From the NCBI GenBank assembly GCA_037045435.1, contig JBAOID010000041.1, positions 124,001-188,000 on the forward strand: a DNA stretch of 64,000 nucleotides. The letters are read 5' to 3'. A program made the translations under genes and the position numbers. This stretch comes from CBDUEF01 sp018063485. GTDB taxonomy: Bacteria > Pseudomonadota > Alphaproteobacteria > Rhodobacterales > Rhodobacteraceae. Below the pieces are notes generated by a model. The model did not search any database. It saw nothing but the letters and a program-made list of their open reading frames with translations, and had not been told where the DNA came from. This document shows positions 8,243 to 16,797 of this stretch, one piece after another. The stretch's first letter is position 1, and each line of letters opens with the position of its first letter.

Positions 8243-8275
8243 ACTGGCGACATTTGATGGTCAAATCTCGCCAGT
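8243..8275. promoter_or_regulatory. 33-bp inverted repeat, probable operator of the flavin oxidoreductase gene
   Basis: ACTGGCGACATTTGA (8243-8257) and TCAAATCTCGCCAGT (8261-8275) are inverted with 14 of 15 positions matching around a 3-base centre. The inner part, ATTTGA-TGG-TCAAAT, is a perfect palindrome typical in size of a dimeric regulator site. It sits 57 bases upstream of the minus-strand start at 8186. There is no T-run, so a terminator of the upstream aldehyde dehydrogenase is less likely. The regulator is unknown. Confidence 0.55.
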
Positions 8276-8354
8276 TGCCTCAAAATCCGGGCTGCTCGTC
8301 TTTGAGCCAAAAGGTAACTCAAGTCAGGCGCGTTGGGAGTCTCGCAACAGCGGC

Positions 8355-9800
8355 CTATTCGGCAGCCGTATCCCAACCCGAAATCGCCTTGACCTCAAGG
8401 AACTCCTCCAGCCCCCAATGCCCGCCTTCACGCGCACGGCCCGATGCCTTCACGCCGCCAAACGGCGCCCCTGCGCCACGCGATTTTCCATTCATCTCAA
8501 CCATTCCCGAACGCAACGCGCGCGCCAGCCGATTGCGACGGATACCATCGGCAGATTGCACATAATTGGTCAGGCCATAGGGAGTATCATTGGCGATATG
8601 CACCGCTTCGGCTTCGGTCTCGAAAGGAATGATCGACAGCACCGGGCCAAAAATCTCTTCCCGTTCAATCGTCATTCCCGGCTTTACATCGGCAAACACC
8701 GTGGGCTTGACGTAGAAGCCACGATTGAAGCCCTCGGGCAGGCCGGGGCCACCCGCGACCAATCGTGCGCCTTCGTCGATGCCCTTTTGGATATAGCCCT
8801 GAATCTGCTCCCATTGGCGCTTGTTCACCACCGGACCGATGTGTTTGCCCGGCTCATGCGCAGACCCCACCTTGATCGAATTCGCCACCTCGGTAGCGAT
8901 CTCAACCGCGCGATCATAGAGTGGACGTTCCACCAACATGCGGCTGGGCGCGTTGCACGACTGGCCCGAGTTGTTCATCAAATGGCGCACGCCGCGCTCG
9001 ACAGCGCTATCATCGGCATCGGCGAAGATCAGGTTGGCACCCTTGCCACCCAATTCCAGCGTAACGCGCTTCAACGTCTCGGCCGCGGCTTTGGAAATAG
9101 CGCGACCAGCGCGGGTCGAGCCGGTGAAAGAGATCATTTCAACATCAGGATGGGCCGAAAGAGCGGCGCCTACGCCCATGCCGTCGCCGTTTACCAGATT
9201 GAACACGCCGGGGGGAACACCTGCGTCATGGCAGAACTCGGCAAAGATCATCGCATCAAGCGGGCTTTCCTCAGATGGTTTCAGCACGCAGGTGCAACCG
9301 GCAAGCATCGCCGGAATTGCCTTGAGCGCGATCTGATTCATCGGCCAGTTCCAGGGCGTGATCAGGCCAACAACGCCGATTGGCTCCAAAGCAATACGGT
9401 CGTTCGGAGCATGGGGGCCAAGCGGGCGCACCCATTCCATCGCATCAAAGGCCGTCAGAAAGTTGGACGTATGCCAAGGCAAGCAAGGGGCCTGACTGCC
9501 GCGCGCCATGTCAATGGGAGCACCCATTTCCGTTGCGATGGCAATCGCCAACTCCTCAAGTCGCGCTTCATATTGCTGAAGGATCTTCACCACCACATCG
9601 CGGCGTTGCGCGGGTGGCGTGGCGGCCCATTTTGGAAAAGCGGCCTTGGCTGCGGCAACCGCCGCGTTCAGATCGGCCTCAGACCCCAGCGAGATTATGG
9701 CGCAGGGCTCTTCGGTGGAGGGGTCAATCACCTCACAATCGCGCGCGATAATCGGGTCCACCCATTTTCCGTTGATATAGAACTCTCGTTTGGTCAGCAT
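8355..9800 (-). CDS. NAD(P)-dependent aldehyde dehydrogenase
   Basis: A 481-residue enzyme of the ALDH superfamily. Visible catalytic elements are Asn151 in the TPWNWP motif, Glu249 in LELGG, and the nucleophile Cys282 in SGQSC, followed by EEIFGPVL near residue 380. It oxidises an aldehyde to the acid with NAD(P)+; the substrate is not clear from sequence. The start at 9800 has GAGGAGG immediately upstream. It reads in the same direction as the flavin oxidoreductase, 168 bases away with an operator-like repeat between, so co-regulation is possible. A demethylase-type flavoprotein releasing formaldehyde beside an aldehyde dehydrogenase would make sense but is inference. Confidence 0.92.
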   Translation of the reverse strand: MLTKREFYINGKWVDPIIARDCEVIDPSTEEPCAIISLGSEADLNAAVAAAKAAFPKWAATPPAQRRDVVVKILQQYEARLEELAIAIATEMGAPIDMARGSQAPCLPWHTSNFLTAFDAMEWVRPLGPHAPNDRIALEPIGVVGLITPWNWPMNQIALKAIPAMLAGCTCVLKPSEESPLDAMIFAEFCHDAGVPPGVFNLVNGDGMGVGAALSAHPDVEMISFTGSTRAGRAISKAAAETLKRVTLELGGKGANLIFADADDSAVERGVRHLMNNSGQSCNAPSRMLVERPLYDRAVEIATEVANSIKVGSAHEPGKHIGPVVNKRQWEQIQGYIQKGIDEGARLVAGGPGLPEGFNRGFYVKPTVFADVKPGMTIEREEIFGPVLSIIPFETEAEAVHIANDTPYGLTNYVQSADGIRRNRLARALRSGMVEMNGKSRGAGAPFGGVKASGRAREGGHWGLEEFLEVKAISGWDTAAE

Positions 9801-10014
9801 GGCGGCCTCCTCAATTTGATCAGAAACTCGCATTTGTGGCGCAGTTTCGCAAGCCAACATTCGACCAGACAAAGTGGGTTCGACAGAACATCGTTCCACT
9901 GCGGGGCGGCACTGAGGAAGCATTGGCCAAATTCAATCTGCCACTTCTGAAGGGGGTGAATTTTGACCAGGAAGGGATTACATCAAATGCAGCGAAACAA
10001 CAGGAGCTTGCCCA

Positions 10015-10671
10015 ATGGCCGTTCGTATCAACGATATCGCCCCCGATTTTACTGCCGATTCCACGGCGGGACGGATTTACTTTCACGACTGGCTTGACGG
10101 CCACTATGCGATCATCTTCAGCCATCCAAAGGATTTCACGCCAGTCTGCACAACCGAATTCGGCGCTGTGGCACAACTGGCTGGGGAATGGGCGAAGCGC
10201 AAAACCAAGGTGATTGGCGTCTCGGTCGATTCGGTTGCGGATCACACCAAATGGAAGCGTGATATTGAGGCGGTCGGTGGCGCTGCTGCCGATTTCCCGA
10301 TCATCGACGACACCAACCTGACGGTTGCCAAAGCCTATGACATGCTGCCAGCCGAGTATTACCTGCCGACCGAAGGCCGCACACCGGCCAATTCAGCGAC
10401 CGTGCGCACGGTCTATATCATCGGGCCAGACAAGAAGGTGCGGTTGACAATGACCTATCCGATGTCGGTTGGTCGCAACTTTGCCGAAATCTTGCGGGCA
10501 CTGGATGCGGTTCAAGCCACAGATGGCGTACCGATCGCGACCCCAGCCAACTGGCAACCGGGCCAGGATGTCATTGTGTCAATGAGCCTGAACAACCAGC
10601 AGGCCGAGGACAAGTTCGGTGCGCTGGATATCAAACTGCCCTATTTGCGCTACGCCAAAGCCCCGAAATAA
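10015..10671 (+). CDS. 1-Cys peroxiredoxin (Prx6 class)
   Basis: A 218-residue AhpC/TSA-family peroxidase. The peroxidatic Cys45 lies in FTPVCTTEFG, and it is the only cysteine in the protein, which marks the 1-Cys Prx6 group. The C-terminal extension (residues ~170-218, with ANWQPGQDVI) is the usual Prx6 domain. It reduces hydrogen peroxide and organic hydroperoxides in the cytoplasm. The ATG follows a CAGGAG site. The gene is divergent from the aldehyde dehydrogenase across a 214-base gap, which must hold both promoters, and ends at a strong terminator. Confidence 0.93.
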   Translation: MAVRINDIAPDFTADSTAGRIYFHDWLDGHYAIIFSHPKDFTPVCTTEFGAVAQLAGEWAKRKTKVIGVSVDSVADHTKWKRDIEAVGGAAADFPIIDDTNLTVAKAYDMLPAEYYLPTEGRTPANSATVRTVYIIGPDKKVRLTMTYPMSVGRNFAEILRALDAVQATDGVPIATPANWQPGQDVIVSMSLNNQQAEDKFGALDIKLPYLRYAKAPK

Positions 10672-10676
10672 TGGAG

Positions 10677-10697
10677 AGGGGGGCTTTCCCCCCTTTT
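10677..10697 (+). terminator. Rho-independent terminator of the peroxiredoxin gene
   Basis: AGGGGGG (10677-10683), a CTTT loop, then CCCCCCT (10688-10694) followed by TTTTC. The hairpin and T-run read on the plus strand. It sits between convergent genes, six bases past the peroxiredoxin stop. Confidence 0.8.
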
Positions 10698-11971
10698 CAT
10701 GCTGCCCGGCGGCGACCCCAGCGATATTTGGAATACCCCAGATCCGAGGTGTCGATATCTGTCGTTTGCCCCGAGATCATATCCGCCAGAACCCGGCCTG
10801 ACCCTGTTGCCATCGTCCAGCCCAAGGTGCCGTGACCGGTGTTCAGAAACAGGTTTGAAATCGTCGAACGGCCCACAATCGGTGTGCCATCAGGCGTCAT
10901 CGGCCGCAGGCCACTCCAATAACTGGCGCGCGATTGATCCGCCGCACCGCCAAACAGATCCTCGACCGAGAATTGCAACGTCTCGCGGCGACGATCATGC
11001 AGCGTGTTGTTATAGCCCGATATTTCGGCCATCCCACCCACCCGGATTCGATCACCCAAACGGGTAATCGCAATCTTGTAGCTTTCATCCATGATGGTGG
11101 AAATCGGAGCGCGGGACTCGTCCACAATCGGAACCGTGATCGAATAGCCTTTCACCGGGTAAACCGGCAAAGTCATGCCCAAAGGCTTGACGATCCTGGG
11201 CGAATAGCTGCCCATCGCCACCACAAAGGCATCGGCCACAATACGCCCTTCCGAGGTGACGACGGCAGAAATACGACCAGCTTCCTGTTCCAGCCGGATG
11301 ATTTGCACACCATAGCGAAACTTTACCCCCGCCGCCTTGGCCATATCTGCCAAAGTATTGGTGAACTTGAAGCAATCCCCGGTTTCATCCCCCGGAAGGC
11401 GCAAGCCGCCCGCAATTTTTCCAAGATTGGGCGCAAGGCCCGGTTCGGCGGCAACACAACCCGCAGGGTCCAACACTTCAAATGGCACACCGTCGGCTTT
11501 CAGAACCTGAATATCCTTATAGGCCGCGTCCACCTGTTTTTGGGTGCGAAACAACTGCAATGTTCCCTGCGTGCGCTCGTCATAGGCAATCCCTGTCTCA
11601 GCCCGCAACTGCTTCAGGCAATCGCGGGAATATTCGGCAAGCCGAACCATCCGCGATTTGTTCTCGGCATAGGCCCCCGACGTGCAGTTCATCAGCATTT
11701 GCGAGACCCATTTGATCTTGGCAAAATCGGGCCGGAACTGAATGATCAGCGGGGCATGGTGCATGAACAGCCATTTCATCGCCTTGGCCGGAATGCCGGG
11801 CCCGGCCCAGGGTGAAGCATAGCCGGGGCTGATCTCGCCCGCATTGGCAAAAGAGGTTTCCAGCGCCGGCCCGGTCTGCCGTTCCAACACCGTCACCTCA
11901 TGCCCGGCCTTGGCAAGATACCATGCCGAAGTCACACCAATGACCCCCGCGCCCAAAATCACAACCCGCAT
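10697..11971 (-). CDS. dadA: D-amino acid dehydrogenase (DadA-like FAD oxidoreductase)
   Basis: A 424-residue flavoprotein. It has an N-terminal dinucleotide-binding motif VVILGAGVIGVTSAW (residues 3-17), the FANAGEISPGYASPWA segment typical of DadA, and the C-terminal SGLRPMTPDGTPIVG and NTGHGTLGWTMA motifs. DadA oxidatively deaminates D-amino acids such as D-alanine to keto acids, passing electrons to the respiratory chain. The start at 11971 is set by the GxGxxG motif beginning at residue 7; the frame extends upstream to 12070 without a typical sequence. No alanine racemase gene is nearby, so the D-alanine link is inferred. Confidence 0.88.
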   Translation of the reverse strand: MRVVILGAGVIGVTSAWYLAKAGHEVTVLERQTGPALETSFANAGEISPGYASPWAGPGIPAKAMKWLFMHHAPLIIQFRPDFAKIKWVSQMLMNCTSGAYAENKSRMVRLAEYSRDCLKQLRAETGIAYDERTQGTLQLFRTQKQVDAAYKDIQVLKADGVPFEVLDPAGCVAAEPGLAPNLGKIAGGLRLPGDETGDCFKFTNTLADMAKAAGVKFRYGVQIIRLEQEAGRISAVVTSEGRIVADAFVVAMGSYSPRIVKPLGMTLPVYPVKGYSITVPIVDESRAPISTIMDESYKIAITRLGDRIRVGGMAEISGYNNTLHDRRRETLQFSVEDLFGGAADQSRASYWSGLRPMTPDGTPIVGRSTISNLFLNTGHGTLGWTMATGSGRVLADMISGQTTDIDTSDLGYSKYRWGRRRAA

Positions 11972-12135
11972 GGAATTCCCCAGAATAGATGATGCGCAGA
12001 AGATACCGGAAATGGTTGGGATTATTTGGGAAAGATGCAGCGGGAAATCAAGAAATGAGCAATATTTCACTAAGATTGGTGGAAGATTCCGAATTTTCTG
12101 TGTTCTATGCGCGAATATCTCGCAGATGTTTCCAA

Positions 12136-12164
12136 TGAAAAAGGCCCCGGATCGCTCCGGGGCC
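12136..12164 (-). terminator. Terminator of pnp
   Basis: On the minus strand GGCCCCGGA, a GCGA loop and TCCGGGGCC (12143-12164) are followed by TTTTTC. It lies 22 bases past the pnp stop. The remaining gap up to the dadA start at 11971 shows no gene. Confidence 0.85.
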
Positions 12165-12185
12165 CTGTGGATTTATATCAAACGC

Positions 12186-14333
12186 TTACGCGTCGGATTC
12201 TTCTTTCTTCTCGGCGATTTCCTCACCGGTTTCCTGATCGACCATCTTCATGCCCAAACGGACCTTGCCACGGTCATCAAAGCCCAGAAGTTTGACTTTG
12301 ACTTCCTGACCTTCTTTCAGAATTTCATTCGGATGAGTCAGGCGCTTGTTGGCAATCTGTGACACATGCACCAGACCATCACGCTTGCCGAAGAAGTTCA
12401 CGAAGGCACCGAAATCGACCAGTTTCACTACTTTGCCGGTGTAGATCTGGCCCTCTTCCGGCTCTGCCACGATCGACCAGATCATGTCATAGGCCTTCTT
12501 GATCGAGGCCGCATCGCTTGATGCGATCTTGATGATGCCGTCGTCGTTGATGTCCACTTTCGCGCCCGACAGTTCCACGATCTCACGGATCACCTTGCCG
12601 CCCGAGCCGATGACTTCACGGATCTTGTCGGTCGGGATTTGCAGGGTTTCGATTTTCGGAGCGTATTCGCGAGAAGCCCTGCGGAGCCGACAGCGCCTTG
12701 TTCATCTCACCCAGGATGTGCAAACGCCCGTCTTTGGCCTGAGCCAAAGCCTGCGCCATGATTTCCGGCGTGATGCCTGCAACCTTGATGTCCATCTGCA
12801 TCGTGGTGATGCCGTTGGCAGTGCCTGCAACCTTGAAGTCCATGTCGCCAAGGTGATCCTCGTCGCCAAGAATATCGGTCAACACGGCAAAGCGGCCATC
12901 GTCTTCCAGGATCAGACCCATGGCCACACCAGCCACCGGAGCCTTCAGCGGAACGCCCGCGTCCATCATCGACAGCGAACCACCGCAGACCGACGCCATC
13001 GAGGAGGAGCCGTTGCTCTCGGTGATTTCCGATACCAAGCGGATGGTATAGGGGAAGTCGGTCGCAGCCGGCAGCACGGCCTGCAGCGCACGCCATGCCA
13101 GTTTGCCGTGACCAATCTCACGACGCCCCGGGCGATCCCACGCGGCCAACTTCGCCAACCGAATAGGGCGGGAAGTTGTAGTGCAGCAGGAAGTTCGAGC
13201 GGCTAGTTGCCGTGCAAAGCGTCGATGATCTGCTCATCCTCGCCGGTGCCAAGCGTGGTCACGACCAGACCCTGCGTTTCACCACGGGTGAACAGCGCCG
13301 ACCCATGGGTGCGCGGCAGGATACCGGTTTCCGACATGATCGGACGCACGGTCTTGTTGTCACGCCCGTCAATGCGCGCGCCACCGTTGATGATATCGCC
13401 ACGCAGGATCGAGGCTTCCAGCTTCTTGATCGCCGAGCCAAGGTTGGCATCGGCCAGATCGGCCTCGTTCAACGCGCCCTTGATTGCAGAGAACCGCCGC
13501 CGAGATCGCGTTGGTGCGCTCTTGCTTGTCGCGCAGGGCGAAAGCTGCGCGCATCTGGGTCTCGCCAGCCGCTTTGACGCGGGCGTAAAGATCAGCGTAA
13601 TCAGGCGCCTGGTAATCGAAGGGCTCTTTCGCGCAATCTTCGGCGAAATCGCATGATCAGGTCGATGACGGGCTGCATCTGGGCATGACCGAATTTCACA
13701 GCGCCCAGCATTTCGTCTTCGGTCAGCTCATAAGCCTCGGATTCCACCATCATCACGGCGTCTTTGGTGCCGGCGATGACCAGATCAAGCCGCTGATCGG
13801 GATTGTTGCGCAGGCCCTGCATGTCGTCCACGGTCGGGGTTCAGCACATAGTTGCCGCCGGTGAAGCCAACGCGGGCCGCACCGATCGGGCCCATGAAGG
13901 GCACGCCGGAAATCGTCAGCGCCGCCGAAACGGCGATCATGGCGACGATATCGGGATCGTTTTCCAGATCATGCGACAGCACGGTTGCCATCACCAGCAC
14001 TTCATTCTTGAAGCCTTCAACAAACAACGGGCGGCACGGGCGATCGATCAGACGCGAGGTCAGCGTCTCTTTCTCCGAAGGGCGCGCTTCGCGCTTGAAG
14101 AAGCCGCCGGGAATCTTGCCCGCAGCGTAGTATTTTTCCTGATAATGCACGGTCAGCGGAAAGAAATCCTGACCCGGCTTTCGGCGCGTCGTGCATAGGT
14201 GACGTTGGCCATGACCGAGGTTTCGCCATAGGTGGCGATGACCGAGCCATCGGCCTGACGGGCAACCTTGCCCGATTCCAGAGTAAGCGTTTCATGGCCC
14301 CACTGGATTGATTTTTTCGTCACGTTGAACATT
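12186..14333 (-). CDS. pnp: Polynucleotide phosphorylase, interrupted by seven apparent single-base indels
   Basis: Joined across frames, this region gives a full-length PNPase: an N-terminus FNVTKKSIQWG, YYAAGKIPGGFFKREARPSEKE, two RNase PH-like cores, a KH domain with VIGSGGKVIREI, and an S1 domain with GKVVKLVDFGAFVNFFG. The enzyme degrades RNA 3'-5' using phosphate and is part of the degradosome. The frame breaks near 14180 (A lost), 13837, 13651, 13491, 13202, 13127 and 12669 (one base gained at each). Reading through every break restores conserved residues with nothing missing. That pattern fits sequence errors rather than decay. The start at 14333 is the family start. Confidence 0.85.
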
Positions 14334-14563
14334 GATCGTTCCCTATATGAGAGCGTCATGGCCCCTGCCACGGTCTCCCGTTTGCATGGCGGCCCCATTG
14401 CCGCCGCCCCCTATCCTTTGCATGCGGCCGGGGGCGGGCCTCACATCGCAGATTGCGCGCGTCATACAGGAAAAGCAGGGGTTTGGGAAGGGGCTTGCGG
14501 TATTCCGCCTTGATCATATGCCGCTAATGCGCACAAGCTGGTGCATCCAGAAACTAACAAATC

Positions 14564-14986
14564 ATGGATGATCTCATGGTACATGAAAACCTGATTGGTG
14601 CCTGGAAACTCTTGTCACACCAATTCGTCGCAACCGGGACAGGAGAAAGCCGGGATATGTTCGGCATTGATCCGCAAGGCTCGCTTCTTATTTCGGCCAA
14701 TATGCGAATGGTGGTTCTTATCACAAAAAGCGAGCGGCAAACCACCGATGATGAGCCTGCGCTGTTCAACAGTATTTTGGCCTATGCGGGCCAACTGAGG
14801 CTCGAAGGCAAGGATCAGTTTGTCACCACTGTTGATGTTTCGTGGCGACCAGATTGGGTCGGCACCGAACAAACACGCCAATTTTCGCTTGATGGCGACA
14901 TTTTGACGATCATGACCCAGGAAATGCTGCACCCGATATTCTCAAATCAAAAGGCGCGCGGCATTTTGAAATTCGCAAGAGCTTGA
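14564..14986 (+). CDS. Lipocalin-like domain protein
   Basis: A 140-residue protein opening with LIGAWKLLSHQF, the start of the lipocalin-like fold found in small bacterial proteins of unknown role (PF13924-type). Later segments such as VSWRPDWVGTEQTRQF and DILTIMTQ fit that family. No signal peptide or membrane segment is seen, so it is probably cytoplasmic. It is encoded opposite to rpsO and pnp and separates them, which is unusual because those two genes are normally adjacent. ATG at 14576 is an alternative start. A terminator follows. The region 14334-14563 before it shows no convincing gene and should hold the divergent promoters. Confidence 0.65.
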   Translation: MDDLMVHENLIGAWKLLSHQFVATGTGESRDMFGIDPQGSLLISANMRMVVLITKSERQTTDDEPALFNSILAYAGQLRLEGKDQFVTTVDVSWRPDWVGTEQTRQFSLDGDILTIMTQEMLHPIFSNQKARGILKFARA

Positions 14987-15019
14987 TCAATCTTGTTTGT
15001 CCAATCTTGCAAGACGCAG

Positions 15020-15055
15020 ACGCCCGCCGCTTTCGCGACGGGCGTTTTGTATTTT
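15020..15055 (+). terminator. Terminator after the lipocalin-like gene
   Basis: ACGCCCG (15020-15026) pairs with CGGGCGT (15039-15045), then TTTGTATTTTT follows on the plus strand. It separates the lipocalin-like gene from the convergent rpsO. The opposite side lacks a T-run, so it serves mainly the plus strand. Confidence 0.7.
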
Positions 15056-15072
15056 TGGGTTCGGACGGGTGC

Positions 15073-15342
15073 TTAGCGGCGCAGGCCCAGACGGGCGATC
15101 AGCGAGGTGTAGCGGGCTTCGTCTTTGCTTTTCAGATAGTCCAGCAGCTTGCGGCGCAACGCGACCATCATCAGCAGACCACGACGGGAATGGTTGTCTT
15201 TCTTGTGACCCTTGAAATGCTCGGTCAGGGTCGCAATCCGCGACGACAGGATCGCAACCTGAACTTCCGGCGAGCCGGTGTCGTTCTCTTTGGTGGCGTA
15301 TTCCTTGATCAGTCGGGTCTTTTCTTCAACGGTGATCGACAT
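15073..15342 (-). CDS. rpsO: 30S ribosomal protein S15
   Basis: An 89-residue protein, the standard S15 length, with ENDTGSPEVQVAILSSRI and HKKDNHSRRGLLMMVALRRKLLDYL. S15 binds 16S rRNA early in assembly of the small-subunit platform. The start at 15342 has a CAGGAGA site. In most bacteria rpsO is directly followed by pnp in one operon; here a gene on the other strand lies between them. The 265-base region upstream (15343-15607) carries no clear gene and probably holds the rpsO promoter and leader. Confidence 0.97.
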   Translation of the reverse strand: MSITVEEKTRLIKEYATKENDTGSPEVQVAILSSRIATLTEHFKGHKKDNHSRRGLLMMVALRRKLLDYLKSKDEARYTSLIARLGLRR

Positions 15343-15655
15343 CGAAATCTCCTGTAAAGAGGGTGAAGGCACAAGCCGGGATGTCGTCCAGACAAGGCCG
15401 ATGGCACCGCCGGTATGAGCGGATGTGGCTGGATAGGGGAAAACCCGGATAAAGGAAAGCCCTTTTGCTGCGTAAGTTCCGATGAATCGCTGGTAACCAT
15501 TCCATCAGACTCCTTGGAACAGCCATGACTTGCCTATGGTTTGACCACAGGGAAAATGATATAATTTCAGACATGACCCTGTTGCAGATCAATAGGTTAA
15601 CGATTTCATGGTTAACGCCCGGGCCGTAAACAGCCTGCGAGGAAAGGTGATAGCG

Positions 15656-16684
15656 ATGCTGAGTTTGCTTGGGCTTTTGGGCGCATTGTTTGCCACCTTG
15701 TCAGCGGACGTTCTTTTGCCCGCCAACAGGACCGAACCGGAAGAAGATGCAGAACCATCCGATGCCGACTCGGGAAACGGCACCGATATGCTCATGCTTC
15801 TGGGGGAATCCTCGACCGAGGAGGCGCAACCTGACGACGACCCTGCCGGAATGCCGCTGTCTGACGATGTGCCCGATGCTGTCGATGACAACGTCAACCT
15901 GATCGGTGACGAGGCGGCAAACCGTCTTGACGGACTCGGTGGCGATGATCTGGTGCTTGGCGGTGCGGGAGATGATCTTTTGGGCGGTCGCGGCGGTGAC
16001 GATTCCTTGTTGGGCGAAGATGGCAATGATCACCTTGATGGCGGCGAAGGCAATGACCTGCTGTCCGGCGGCGACAATAACGATGCCTTGGATGCCGGGG
16101 CTGGTGACGACACGCTGTTTGGCGGTGCCGGTTGGGATACGCTGTCGGGTCATGAAGGCAATGATCAGCTTTCCGGTGGCGACGGAAGCGACTTGCTGCT
16201 GGGAGGCGAGGGCGCCGATCAGCTGACAGGTCAGGCCGGGGATGATATTCTGGACGGTGGTTATGGCAACGATCTTCTGTCGGGTGGCCTTGGAAGTGAT
16301 GAGTTGAACGGCGGCCCGGGTCAGGACACAATCTGGGGACAATGGCCCGGCGAAACTGACCTTGAGGGCGACATCTTGAATGGTGGCGCGGGAGATGACC
16401 TTTTGATGCTGGGCAGCGGCGACATCGCCAATGGCGGCGAAGCGGCGGATGTCTTTGCCCTGCTAGACATCCATAGCGGCGACCCGCTAGCGCAGATCAT
16501 GGATTATGATCCGTCGCAGGATCAACTGGTGATCCTCTATGATGCCAACCTGCATCCAGATCCGCTCCTGAGCATCGACAGCCATGACGGAAGCTGTACC
16601 TTGCTGATTGATGGAGTGCCACTGGCCGATCTGGCGGGGCATTCGAGCATCGACATCGGCACGGTGCAACTGCGTGCGGCCTAA
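15656..16684 (+). CDS. RTX-type calcium-binding repeat protein with N-terminal membrane anchor
   Basis: A 342-residue acidic protein. Residues 1-20 are a hydrophobic segment (LSLLGLLGALFATLSADVLL), followed by an acidic low-complexity stretch of about 70 residues. Fifteen consecutive nine-residue GGxGxDxLx units then occupy residues ~94-228. A 100-residue C-terminal part with DIHSGDPLAQIMDYDPSQDQL resembles the tail of other such proteins. These repeats form calcium-binding beta-rolls. Most exported RTX proteins lack an N-terminal hydrophobic segment, so this one may be anchored at the inner membrane. The start at 15656 has GAGGAAAGG upstream; 15608 is an in-frame alternative. Function unknown. 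Confidence 0.8.
   Translation: MLSLLGLLGALFATLSADVLLPANRTEPEEDAEPSDADSGNGTDMLMLLGESSTEEAQPDDDPAGMPLSDDVPDAVDDNVNLIGDEAANRLDGLGGDDLVLGGAGDDLLGGRGGDDSLLGEDGNDHLDGGEGNDLLSGGDNNDALDAGAGDDTLFGGAGWDTLSGHEGNDQLSGGDGSDLLLGGEGADQLTGQAGDDILDGGYGNDLLSGGLGSDELNGGPGQDTIWGQWPGETDLEGDILNGGAGDDLLMLGSGDIANGGEAADVFALLDIHSGDPLAQIMDYDPSQDQLVILYDANLHPDPLLSIDSHDGSCTLLIDGVPLADLAGHSSIDIGTVQLRAA
15935..16339 (+). repeat. Fifteen tandem 27-bp coding repeats (nonapeptide RTX units)
   Basis: The nonapeptides run head to tail without a gap, for example GAGDDLLGG, RGGDDSLLG, EDGNDHLDG, GEGNDLLSG and GYGNDLLSG. The 27-base period is conserved at the protein level, while the DNA units have diverged. One unit (GDNNDALDA) has lost the usual glycine. 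Confidence 0.85.
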
Positions 16685-16797
16685 AGCGCGTTGTGTTCAA
16701 TCGGATACATATAGCCACCTCGCAACCCGAGGCAGCGATTGCCTTTGCAAACGCGTTCGGGTCGCGAGGAAAGTTCAATTTAACGCAACGCGCCCTA
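16682..16797. repeat. 116-bp imperfect palindromic element between convergent genes
   Basis: The outer arms are TAAAGCGCGTTGTGTTCAATC at the left and the inverse of TAGGGCGCGTTGCGTTAAATTGAA at the right. An inner stem pairs CCTCGCAACCCGA (16718-16730) with TCGGGTCGCGAGG (16757-16769), 12 of 13 matching. The element begins with the stop of the RTX gene and ends with the stop of the DUF1643 gene, so both genes terminate inside it. A partial relative lies at 6170-6212. It resembles small palindromic repeats dispersed in rhodobacterial genomes; mobility is not shown. Confidence 0.6.

Noticed and set aside
8418..9950. A 510-residue open frame on the plus strand
   Set aside because: It is exactly antisense to the well-supported aldehyde dehydrogenase and shows no protein family features; long antisense frames are common in GC-rich coding DNA.
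9836..10213. A plus-strand frame covering the peroxiredoxin upstream region
   Set aside because: It runs into the peroxiredoxin gene out of frame and has no recognisable domain; the region is better read as a divergent promoter gap.
12186..14333. Programmed frameshifting in pnp
   Set aside because: Seven breaks in varied contexts without slippery sites cannot be programmed recoding; sequence error explains them better.
15935..16339. Regular 27-bp periodicity that could suggest a CRISPR or satellite array
   Set aside because: There are no identical repeats with unique spacers; the period is that of in-frame RTX nonapeptides.
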